Shown: positions 1 to 12,200 of the stretch, piece by piece
Numbering within the stretch: position 1 is the first letter of the stretch
Layout of the letters: each line of letters begins with the position of its first letter
Assembly: GCA_903813345.2 (NCBI GenBank)
Contig: CAIIXF020000004.1
Location: 24,183,985 to 24,247,984 of the forward strand
Length of the DNA: 64,000 nt
Reading direction: 5' to 3'
Source: Owenia fusiformis
Lineage: Eukaryota > Annelida > Polychaeta > Sabellida > Oweniidae
Program-made: the position numbers and the translations under genes
Notes under the pieces: generated by a model
Database searches by the model: none
Told to the model about the DNA's origin: nothing
Seen by the model: the letters and a program-made list of their open reading frames with translations, nothing else

Positions 1-264
1 GTGACTATGGTGAGGAGAAATACGGGGAGTGTTCTGTTAGTTGTGGAGGTGGCACACTACCAGTGACACGTTACAGGTACAAGTTTTTCGGTGAAGCAGA
101 GACCGGGGATCCGGAATGCATTGGTTCGAGCTATATCTATGTGAGAAGCCAATCGTGTAATACTCATTCATGTCCATCCATACAGACTTCTCAACCTCCT
201 CCAATAAAGATCATTCCTCCTGGACCGGTCCCTCCGCCTCCCCAACCGATTGTCCCACCTCCTG
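1..264 (+). CDS. Gene A TSP1 exon with Pro-rich tail, interrupted by a transposon
   Basis: Reading from base 3 gives a TSP1 repeat lacking only its first few residues (D-Y-G-E-E-K-Y-G-E-C-S-V-S-C-G-G-G, then V-T-R-Y-R-Y-K, T-G-D-P-E-C, Q-S-C-N-T-H-S-C), followed by a Pro-rich tail. The SxxCGGG and the R-x-R-x-K strand are TSP1 hallmarks. At base 265 the coding sequence runs straight into the terminus of a CACTA-like transposon; read-through stops at 297-299. The missing exon end (5733-5744, ending in A|GTGAGT) lies on the far side of the element and restores frame and phase when the element and one CTG are removed. Confidence 0.85.
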
Positions 265-3200
265 CACTATATAAAATAGAGAATATTGCTTGGTTATAAG
301 AAGTGTCTATTTGTAAGAATCTCTTGTAATCAGCAGTAATCAGCAAAAATACTCAGCACATATAAACAGAGACATTACAGAGACAATACTCGCTGCATAT
401 ATGGAACACTCTGTATATTCAGGTATTGCTCCTCTTTATTTGTAGAACAGCGCATATAAGCACTGATTATATGTGAAGTTAAGAATACTCAAATATATGC
501 AAACGCAATACTTTGTAAGTGTGCAATATAGTCACACATTATTATTGCTTCTTTCTGACAATATTAAGCTATTTCTAAGTTACACTGCTCATTTTATAAC
601 TGAGCATACAAATAAAAAACAGACTATTTATGCGTATTTTTTCTTTTAAGCATGATAAAGCAATACAACAAAATAATGTAAGAATCGTCCGTAGTTCTTA
701 ATGAATATGACTTTACCTGTGTTTAACAAGCAACTAGATGGATTTTGAAATGATCTATTTTTACTATAATTATGATTTTGGACACCTTTTAAGTCGCACC
801 AGAAAAGAGAGATCTTCCTTGTAGTTATCAAAAGTTGTGCAAACACGTGTTTTGTATGGATATCGCCCCCCCCCCCCCCCCCCGACGGAAAGTTGGCTAC
901 ACCGCTGAACTTGTTATCTCTACTTTCAGGGTCAATGCAACCTTATTCTTCCCGAGAAGGTATTATTATTTAACATTGACAACCTGTTAACACCGTTTGT
1001 ATTAAATCTTGGATTATGCATGGGAATTCAAGTTTTTACTTTTTCAAATCGCCGCTTTGATTGTTTCCAATTCCTCATGATCAAAGCAAATGGAAGTCTA
1101 GACTATTTTGGTCATGTTTTCGATTTTAATTATAATCCACACATCAATTCAGAATCATAAAATATAAATCACTGGAGCAACGTCCAACAGCTTTTAATCC
1201 GCTTAATAAGTTAAAACACATTAAGTTAAACACATTCTTGCCTTTGAATTAAAGTCCATGTTAAATTCTTCCCGGTAAAGTCGGTATTTAAAAACAATTA
1301 TAACAGGTAATGGAATCGAAAGAAGATTTCATAGTGTTTATGTTTCAATCAGTGTTGATTTCATTGTCTTATATAACTCATTTACATGAGTTTTCTATTC
1401 CCGATGCTTGGTCATAGTTTGCCCGGATAGTTTGTTCATAATAAATTGATTTAAGTTTAAATAGAAAATAAAGATAGTATTCTTATTTGAATTTTACAAA
1501 CTGGGTATCAAAAAGCCGGCTTTTTAACTTCAGTTTGAAACTGGCTTTTTTAATCCTGCTTTTTCAGAACTATAGATTGTAAATGCGGTTGCCTTTGTGT
1601 ACTTTTTTATGTTACGGTGCAGTTTTGTGAATCAAAATATCATTTTTTAATAATTTGATAATATGAGAAGGAAGAGAAAAAAACCCGGGAATCAACAGTT
1701 ATACAGGCTACATTCCGTCTCATTATCTATGTCATGATCATTACATGTATAACATAATTCCCATACCTGTTTACGGCTGGGTGTAGGTTCGCATGGGCGT
1801 AGCCAAGGCAGGGGGAACATGTGCGCTTGCATTCCCCACCCTCTCAAAAAGAAAAAGAAATTTTGCAAAATATGAAAAAACATTGACATTAACATCCAGA
1901 AATTCCGGGGATAAACGCCGTTCCGGGCCTCGCTTCGTTCGCATTGATGCAAACCCAAGAAATCTCACCCCTGAACAATTGCTGACTCTGCCTCTGGTTC
2001 AAATAGTGCTTATAAAGTTAGCCATTTTGTTAAATCAAATGAGATAACCTTGACACTAAAATCTATATTCTACATGATTTTTGCATGAAATATCAATTGC
2101 GTTTAATATGAACTTTTTTTAAAGTACGTGAGCCCCCCCCCCCCCCCAGGCGAAAGCTGGCAACGAGCCTGTAATATGATGAATTGCCACAGTCTTCTCA
2201 ATCGTGTAATAAGATATTCGGGGACATACATTATTCAGGTGACTTTACTGAGTTAAACTTGCAAACAATATATTCCACAATACATGTTTTCTGTTATGCA
2301 TTTTATCAGAGATAGCCTTGTTTCTATTTCGAATTGGGTCTTGCTTTGTTTCTCATTTCCAAATATATTCACGAAATTTGAAAGATTCGGTATGCTCAGT
2401 TGATAATTTGATAATAAAGATAAAGAAATGAGCACATTTATTGCAACTGTTTCATTTGACAGATCAATTAATAAGTTCTGTGCATGGTAGAGCAAACTTA
2501 CAAAAAATACCTTTTGACATGCCAGAGCAATATACAAAACTTTTATCCCTTATTATTTAATTCTTGCAAATGAGTTAAGTTCTCACTTATATTAATCCGT
2601 TTGTTATAGTTATTATATGGATTAATTTCTACAGCTGGTGGTTCTAATTTCCGCATAAAATTATTTTGCAAGGTAAGTTTACATGTATGTAATGATTGTA
2701 TAGTCCCCGTGCTACATATTATAATTAAATTTATGTTAAATTCAGAAATTTACCAATTATCTCTGAAGGAATACAAAAGGTAGTTCAACATTTGTAGGAA
2801 TATAACAAGGTGGGCATGGATACCACGGGGGGGGGGGGACTTAGCTAGATTATTATCAGATGTTTGTATTGTTCACCTCTAAGGATGTTATTTTAGCAAG
2901 TAATGCAATCAGACGGCTTGTGTTCAATGGTGTTACTTATAATTAGTGCTGGGATGATTTTTAAATCCATGGGAAAGTAATACCTGAGATCAAGGCATTT
3001 GTTGAAATAAAATATTGAGATTTTTAATACCAATAACCCTTTCAATAATTACATCTAGCTTATTTGATGTGAGTTTTATCTACCGCTTCTTCTAGCATCT
3101 GGGTTCCTAGTAAATTATGATATAAAGTAAATAAGGTTTTTGACTTGTAATACGTAATGAACGTGTACTTATTCAAAATCTTTATCCCCGATTAAAGCTT

Positions 3201-6200
3201 TAATGATCGCAAAATAATAAACAAATGTATCAAAATATTGAAAACTCAATATTACATGTCAAATGACAGCTATTATTATGTGAAAATGTGAGTAAGATAC
3301 AATCACTACATCTGCAAACAAATACATGTATGCAATATATGCGAGATCGCATTTAAACTTGATTGATTTAAATTGATTGAATGTCTGAAAAAGAGCTTTT
3401 AATGATGTTTTGTTTAATTCATGGTAAATGGCTTTCGAAACATTTGATTGCAACACATATTTCAGTTTGGAACAAAATACTCAACCGGGCCGATGAATCG
3501 CAGCAAATGTGACCTAGGCATTAGCGAGGAAATACATTTGACCCAATAATCTCTTGCTGAATCCCTATATAGATAAGATATAGATCAAGGCCTACACAAA
3601 TATTAAATAAGGGTTCCAACAAACACTTTATCAGTAATCTTAACAACTTAATAAGCCATCTATCTGATTAAATTATGTCTATCAATTTCTTGATTGCAGA
3701 TTATTAGAGATATTATGTCGGGAGGGGGTCCAAGATTAATACAATTCTTAAATCACCAGAATGTCATTCAGATTTAATCCTATGAATAAGCTTATTATTT
3801 GAAATTAAAACTGAATACATAAAAAGTGAATTATTAGTTTGTATTTTGAATGCCAAGAATGAAAAGGTAATTGTATACAAATCACGAATACCATTCAAAA
3901 CCATTACTGGTGTCAACTATCAAGGTGTTTCTCCAAACATCCGGCCACAATTGTGCAATAGTGTCAGGTAATTAGCACTGTTTATGTTTAGATTACTTAT
4001 TAGAGATGTCAAATCATGGGTTCACCAATACAGCATTATGCTTGTTCAATATAGCAGCAAAATGTTGCAGAATTTAGTCTTTCATGTTTTAACAATATCT
4101 ATTGTTATTGAATAACTGAAGATGAGGGGAGGGTGGATATTGAGCAAGCTGCATGTCTCCGAGAAATGATGTTCAAGTAATGATCGTACGTGCGAGCACA
4201 AAGGTGGTTGACATTTTGCCTTGCTTTGCTTGCTCTACGAGTAGTCAATAAATATAAAGCCATACGGTGAGAATGTCTACACATTGGCGCAATTTAGCCA
4301 GACAGTCGTCTGCTCCACGCCAGACCCAGGAACACGACGAAGCCTCTCGTAAGTGAAAGTTTAGCTTGCTTTTTATTTCTCTTTTTATTTCTCTTAATGG
4401 ATAGATGATTGAGTTTTGAAAGAAGTAGGTTCGATGAATAAAAAACACAATAAAGACACTTGGCAAATTGTTGTTAATATAAGACTTGGCATTGATAATT
4501 TAATGATAATTTAATTAATTGATTGTCTTGGAAGGTCCATTATACTGTATGGCTGAACAGTATGCTATAAACTGGTGTCTTTGTATCATTGATTAAAATA
4601 CACAGTAGTGTCTTTGTACTTTCAGAGCAGTGTCTCCAGAGCAGGGTATTTGTGTGCAGTGACAGATTTCTCGCAAAATAGAAATCATGTGATAGCTGAA
4701 TTTACATAGATATTGAGAAACTTGTAGAAGAATGGAGTTTGAATGGGGAAAGCAGAATTCGGTATCGTACGAGAATTTTCTACCGGAAGACAGGCCATAT
4801 CTAACTACAAAAACACAGTTTTCAAAATCGAGCAATATGCATACATCGCACCATTTTAAAGATAAAAATATAATGTTACATCATGTACAATGTAATGTAA
4901 ATATATTTGTTTAGCAGTATACAGGTTTGGCCAAAACATAAGAATCCTATTTATATCCATCAAAATGTTTCATCATATTTTTTAGTATTGAACATCATAT
5001 CCTTGTTTTTGAAAATGATTTTCGTTTCCCGATGTATTTAAGAAATTTAAAATAAATAATAAAAACGTAAGAGCTGTTTGTGTGCAATTTTTTGTGTTAA
5101 AGTGTATATTCAGTTTTAAATCCCGTTTATGCCTGGGTCGATGCCCAATTCACAAAACAGCGTCTACCAGTCCTCCTAAATAAGCAAAAATATGCATATC
5201 TTGTGCTGCATATGATCTTAAAGGAATGCCAAATATACCGATCTTGACTCCATATATGCTAATGTAGTTAGTTTATATTCTCGTACATGTCTCAATATAA
5301 TCACATGCTGCATATCACTTATCTCAAAATATGCAGGAATACTCATGAAAAATGGCATATATGCAGATCATATGCAAATATTACCAGTGTCAATTTCTAT
5401 ATATATCTAGTATACTCAACTGATTATATTTGTCTATCCCAAATAAGCAGGTATATGCAGTTTCTGCGCTGCATATAATCACAAGTAAACAGCAAATATG
5501 CAAAGTATGTCTGAATATAAGCAAATATACTCAGTGACAGTACCCGTATATTCAGTCAGTATTCTCTGTGGATGTTTGTTATATGCAGCTGCATATATTT
5601 GTGTTCCATATATGCAGTTATTGTCTGCGTTCTGTCAGTGATGATTACTGTTTATAACATGCAATTCGAAGCAAATAAACACCAGAATTGCTCGTTATTT
5701 GCAAGCAATATTCGTTTTTTTATACAGTGCTGTCGCAGGGAGAAGTGAGTAACCAGTTTGATTGAATATATAAATCACAAATATAATGATTTATTATGGC
5801 AATGGCGTGGTTTTTTATTAAGTCTTGTTTATGCTAGCGATTACCATATGAGATTGTACACCCGCAGTTATTATCATCCAATATTGTTTCAACACAGAAA
5901 ACAAATGGAGTAACTACAACCCAGAGAAATACGGCAATATTATTACTTATCTTTTTACAAAATAGGATGTAAATGGAGTGACTATGGTGATGAGAAATAC
6001 GGCACAAATGTTCTGTTTCTTGTGGAGGCGGCACACTACCAGTGACACGTTACAGGTACAAGCTATACGGAGAGACCTGGGATCCAGAATGCTACGGTTC
6101 GGACACTGAAGTTAAAACACAATCATGTAACACTCAGCCGTGTCCAAGTGAGTAACCAGTTAAAGGAATGTACGCACTGATACAGCGATCGTTATTATGA

Positions 6201-9200
6201 ATTTGGTATAACATGATTGTTTAGGATGGTGTTTATAACAATAATGGCAGATGGAAAAATATAGCGATTTCGGTAAAGTTGTTATTCTAGATACGTATAA
6301 GTAAACTTGAACTTTTAAGGGTCTTGTCACACTAAATTAATTTGAAATCGATATTCATGAATTCTACCCAGTTGACATAAATAGGTTACAAGTTGTATAC
6401 TCATTCATCAATTAATGACGGGGAATGTAATATATTCGTTGCATCGTTAGTTATTTGTACAATATCAATTCAATACCTAACTCTTGTGGCGTGGTGTGTC
6501 TCCCAACAAGTGAATTATTTCACAGTTCCTGTTAAAGTTTAAGTTGAGATATAAGTTTAGAACGTATAAAAGGCACGATGATTGTAAACGTTTAAGATTG
6601 GATCTCCTCGTAAACCCTGAATTATATTCAGAGTATCCAATCAAACACTTTGACTACAATTTCGATACGCTAATCAATCCAATCTATGTTAACAATTTAT
6701 AGAGCGGGCCATTCTGTTGCATAATAAACTCTAATCCAGTTTTTACAGGGTGTTTCATAATGTTCATCGCCGAAGATAGACCTCTCATGTTATACAAAAG
6801 TTGAGTTTTGACGAAAAATTTAACATGGGCAGAAGTCCCATTTTCGTAGTACCATATTGACTGAATAGGATATTGTTTATATTTATAACAGACTCATGAA
6901 TAACAGCATCTACAGTGTAAAGCAGTGCTTATATTGAGATTTACACACTATTTTTTCAACGCAGGGTGTAGATGGAGTAACTATGGCGCAGCAACATTTG
7001 GGACATGTTCTTCACGTTGTGGAGGTGGCGTATTAATGGTAACACGTACTAGGACCAAGATATGGGGTTCAACTGGGGATCCAGATTGCTATGGTTGTAG
7101 CACTGATGTGAAAACACAGTCATGTAATATGCAGCCGTGTCAGCCAATAATCATCCCTGTTGTCCCGTATGCGCAGCCAATAAATTCCTCAAGTAAGGAA
7201 CTAGTTGATTAACATTTATCCATAATAATTCGGATGATAATCATCTCTACTGGGATGACTTATAATGGTCATTACCAAGGAATCAATACACGCCGTGCTG
7301 CGAATACCTTAATGTTTTGATACTTTTCTAGCCTTTTAAAAAAGTTGCAATTTTTTGGGCACACCCTGTATAATGATTAATTTTGGCAATAACGTAATTG
7401 TTTACAAAGTCTTGTTTATGCAAGTGATAAACAGATGTGATTTTATACTCACAGTTTTTATCACCCAATATTGTTTCAACACAGAATGTAGATAGAGTAA
7501 CTACGGCCCAGAGAAATACGGCAAATGTTATACAGAGGTTGAGTTTTGACGAAACCCTTTAACATGCGCAGAAGTCCCATTTTCGTAGTACCATATTGAC
7601 TGAATAGTTTAAGGATATTGTTTATAACAATAACAGACTCATGAATGATAGCATCTATACCAGTGCTTATATTAAGATCTACACACTTTTTGTTTCAACA
7701 CAGGGTGTAGATGGAGAAACTATTGCACAGCAACATTAGGTCCATGTTCTACAGCTTGTGGAGGTGGCGTATTAACTGTTACACGTACTAGGACCAAGAT
7801 ATGGGGTCCAACGGGGGATTCAAATTGCTATGGTTCGAACACTGAAGTGACAGTGACACGACGACCGTGCAATAATCAGCCTTGTCACCCCATACGGATC
7901 GTCCAACCTCACGTTCCACAGCCTATCATTCCGCGTCCTGGTATCGTTAAAAACAAAAGTTCTTATCTAAATCTTAAATGTTGCTTTATTTCATCATATG
8001 GGAACTACATTACATATTTTAGAATATATGCATGATACCTGTATTTAGTTAATGACATTTATCTGGTTATGTTCTACATATACTCATTTACTGAATGTAT
8101 GGCGTACTTTTTATAGATAATAGGGCGATTAAGCTTGCATATAAAATCGAAACGCCAACATATGACCAATCGCCCATACAAATCCACCTCTTAAATATTT
8201 ACCGTTCACGTTTTGGTTGTGAAAAACTCCTTAATATTTAGGTTATTGATGACATTGCAATTCATCATTCCAAATAATATATTATTGTATTATAAGATTG
8301 CCAATGGGGACCATGGACGAGATGGCAACGAATGGAACCATGTTTCAGGTGGGATCAACGATGTGGAGTTGCGATGAGTCGACGAACACGCCGGTGCTAT
8401 TGTAATGGGATTGAAGTAGATCCTGGACGGTGTACTGGTATTGCAGTAGAACAAGCCTCGAGACCTTGCTGCGTCGACACTCCTAGACCCCAACCACCTC
8501 GTAAGTAGACATCTAACTCGCAAGTCATCAAATATAGAATAAACGATTTGCAAAATTTTGCGGTAACGATAACAAAAAACTGCGGATGGGATAGACAGCA
8601 TGTCCTCTTTCTCGTCTATAGACAAGATTCACAGATGAGATTTCCGTTTCAAATAGTTCCATTCGGTAACGTATAATGGTTATAAAGTCTGGGTGAAATC
8701 TGCCGGGTGGCTTGCTAGAAGCAGAATATAAGCTGTAAACTTACCGACTGAGATATTCAAGTTCATAATTTTTTGTCCATTCTCGTGTTTTCTCAATATT
8801 TGTGCCTCATAGTCACACAAACTATTTACTGTAAGTAAATTGTGTATAAACAAGCCATAAAATGACAAATCCAGAACAGGAATGTGGTGTTTATTGTAAA
8901 TAATAAGGTTTCAAACGCAATGTTGTTAGACGACTACGTAGATTACTAAACTTGGTGTAGTTTTGAATTTCAAACTCAACAGTTTTTCGCTTATTTCATG
9001 TTATCCCCGGGCATCAATTCGCAAAGACTACGTTCAAAATATACATTACTAAATGCATCACCGAATGCAATGCTTACATAAATCGGGCATCCTTTCATTG
9101 ATACACAGTAGTAGAAAATAGAGAAGGGTCGGTCACGGTTCGGTTCGGTTCGGTACGATTCTCGGTTCTTGTCTCTCGGTTCGGTCGGTTCTTAAATCAT

Positions 9201-12200
9201 ATACTTAATAAGGTGGGCCTCATAAATTGCAATTGGTGCCACAAATATGGCAACATAAAAAGGTGTTTCACTTTTATTTTGTATTATTAGGGGATATAAT
9301 TTTATTTTCAATCTTATAAATGATCAATATGGAATGATGATAGCTGATAATCATTGAATATTTATGGAATTAAATAACTAGAATTGAACTATTTGTATGT
9401 GGCTATCAACAAGTTGCTTGCCCCGTGTTAGATGGGAGGGATTCCTTTTTAAACTGGGTCTGGTTGGGTAAGACCTTTCAATATGTTTCCTCATGGCAGA
9501 CAGTGTGTTTCCTGAAACCTAAAATTATATGGATAGCACAGATGTCCTTCAGTTGGGAATAACAGTGCAGTGGGCTAGGGGGTGTTTACCCAAATTCTCA
9601 ACCTGACTTGGGACCTGAGGTACATGTAGGACACATGAAAAAGTGTATATATCAGTCATAAAAAATGTTACTATGAGTGGGTAATAGGAGGCAGTTACAA
9701 GATAGGGAATGAATTGAAGTCTAATAAAGATCGCGGTCTTAATTTTTAAAATAAAAAAATTTACAAAAAGTTTCTATCACAAAAATTGGAAACCTGCAGC
9801 GTATTTCAATGTCGTGTTGCACAACCGACATAGGGTAGACGTATTCTCATCGTAGAAACCGAATACTTCCAAGCATCCAACTTAGGCATTGCGGGAAAAG
9901 GCTCTATTATGGTTTTACTAGCTCTTTGCCGACTTCGAAAACTGTCCGCCATTTTTAAAACACAAGTGTTTCCGCGCGAAATAGATTCACGCTGGCAAGT
10001 AGAATTATGTTCCCTCGAGACGTGGAAGAACAATGAAATATCCAAGGAAACGATTTTATTACCGTATGGATCGTTTAAAGTTGTTCAATTGTCGTTTAAA
10101 TGGTACTTTCATTCGCTATTTAGATGAAATAGAGCTGTAATTATTTGCGCAAAAATTTCGTATTCATGTTACACTGCACTAAAATAAAGTATTTCCCCGG
10201 GAATGATGGAACCGTTTTGGACTCGGTTCTTGGTGATCAGACGGTCCCAGTAGAACCGTGAGGCCAAAAACCGCGGTTAATCGAACCGAACCGTAACCGA
10301 CCCTTCTCTAGTAGAAAATAATGCACCAACCTTAGTGTTCTGTTCCATCGCGGCCATTTTATTGGATGAATCTGTGAACGTAGCCGTCCAACCTTGTTTT
10401 CAGAGGTGGCATAACCATCATGCTATAGCAGGGTGATACTGTTATAAACAAACCATCGTTCTTCTTCCCTTCATATGCATCCTCCTTTAAAATGTCTTTA
10501 AAATGATTGTATGAGATTCGTTTAGCTAAATGTGTTAAGTTTAACATTTTTCTATCAGCTTTCTTTGCCACTTTTATGTCAAGCTATGATATTAACAATG
10601 TTAACATTTGCCAATGAGTGTAAATGTTTTCGAAAACAATTTCACCTGCAATAATGGGCCGTGTTGGTTCACAACCACGTTGTTAATTTTTGGAATTCAT
10701 TGATTTGATAGATAAATCTTTTTTTCATTCTTCGTGTGCATAAGTTGTAAGAATATCTTGTTCTAGCCCCTCGTGTGCCCATGTGTCGTCCGGCCCTGTA
10801 CCCTAAGTATTTATATGGTGGCGAACGGTGAGCCCACGTGGCCTAAGAGTGACAGCTCCATTAAATAAAACTATTTGCAAAATTGTTAAAATATGTTACG
10901 TAAGACAATTTCCTCACTTCCTCACTCCCATTATTGTAATAGAAATGTATGTATTGATGACACCAAGTCCCATACTTTTGATCTTTAGAACACGTGTTAG
11001 CTCCTATTATTAAAAACTCATAACTTACTGATACCCATGGCCTTATATCATACGGTTGTTGCAAACTTTGGTCATAAAACATGAACGCTTTTCAACGAAT
11101 ATATGTTTATTTATTAGCAGACGAAGATTTCGGTAGAAGCGAAAGCATAATTTATGTGTATACGTAAAGAGTATAAGTGAATTGAAATTGGGATTTTGCA
11201 AAAATATGCACTAATACGTATAGAAACAATTTTAATTTAATTTGTTTCACCAAAATTAAATATTTCCCCTTCCAAATTCCTTATGTATAAGATGATTTTG
11301 ATAATGTCACTATAATATGACTTTATGCCAAGTAATATTATGATTCCTACCAACACCTACTGTATATCTAAAGAATTTACTGACTTTTAAACACCATGTT
11401 ACGTATAAGCCATTGCTTCTTATGAAAAGATAGAGCTATGCAACTAATGACAAATAATATCAGATAAGTTATAAAATGAAGGATTTATAAACACTCTACA
11501 AGTGTTCTGCGAAATCTCTATGTATTCACAAAGTGTCATTTCAATGCTAAAAGGATGTCTCAAGTGGGAGACAGCTAAGTAAATATGCATATATTCATAG
11601 ACTATAGACCAACGTTTAATTGTTGCAATTGGGAACTATAACATGACATACTGTAATCAAGCATGAACCATCGTTTATTTATTTCCTAGAACCAGGCTGT
11701 GGCATATGGGGAAAGTGGATGGATGTTCCTGGAAAATGTAATCCACCAGCAGATTGTACACCACTTGTTCCAGTGGGTAAGAAACGACAGACATGTGTCA
11801 TCACGACATACAAATGCCAAGTAGTAAGGCAGTGTACACCATGTCCAGGAATACCAAAAGGTTGCATAGGAGTCGCATTCAAAACAGAAGATCGCCAATG
11901 TTGCAAAACAGGTATGGTGGTAGAATAATTTACTGTAGCTATTATCAGAGGTGCAAGGGTTATCAGAACAGAAAATCACATATGTTGCAAACAGCTATAG
12001 TGGTAGAATAATTTACTATAGCTAGTATCAGAGGTGCAAGGGTTATCGAAACAGAAGATCGCACATGTAGTAAAGCAGATATAGTGGTAGAGTTATTTAT
12101 TATAGCTAGTATCAGAGGTACAAGGGTTATCAAAACAGAAGATCGCATATGTTGCGAAGCAGATATTGTGTTAGGATGATGATTATCTATAGCTAGTATC

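Larger units (their letters stand above)
265..5729. mobile_element. CACTA-like (EnSpm/CMC) non-autonomous DNA transposon, copy 1
   Basis: The element is 5465 bp. Its ends are imperfect inverted repeats beginning CACTATATAAAATAG (left) and CACTGTATAAAA (right, reverse complement), each followed by AATATTGCTT. A 3-bp target duplication CTG flanks it (262-264 and 5730-5732). CACTR termini, 3-bp duplications and dense subterminal repeats are the known profile of the CACTA/EnSpm superfamily. No transposase-like reading frame is visible, so it is probably non-autonomous. Relative to the second copy it carries about 0.65 kb extra near 1680-2300. It contains homopolymer tracts (poly-C near 867 and 2133, poly-G near 2827). 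Confidence 0.85.
8501..11689 (+). other. Gene A intron (copy 1)
   Basis: AT-rich intron between the 8-Cys and 10-Cys module exons, containing the hAT-like element and the empty CACTA site at about 10398-10403. Short open frames here are conserved with copy 2 only because the duplication is recent; no coding signal was recognised. Confidence 0.6.

Noticed and set aside
867-884. Poly-C tract as a regulatory site
   Set aside because: Simple homopolymer inside the CACTA-like element, with counterparts of variable length at 2133, 2827 and in copy 2; likely slippage.
8290-8625. 111-codon minus-strand frame (also 14546-14881)
   Set aside because: Antisense shadow of the 8-Cys module exon, which has proper splice sites and paralogues on the plus strand.
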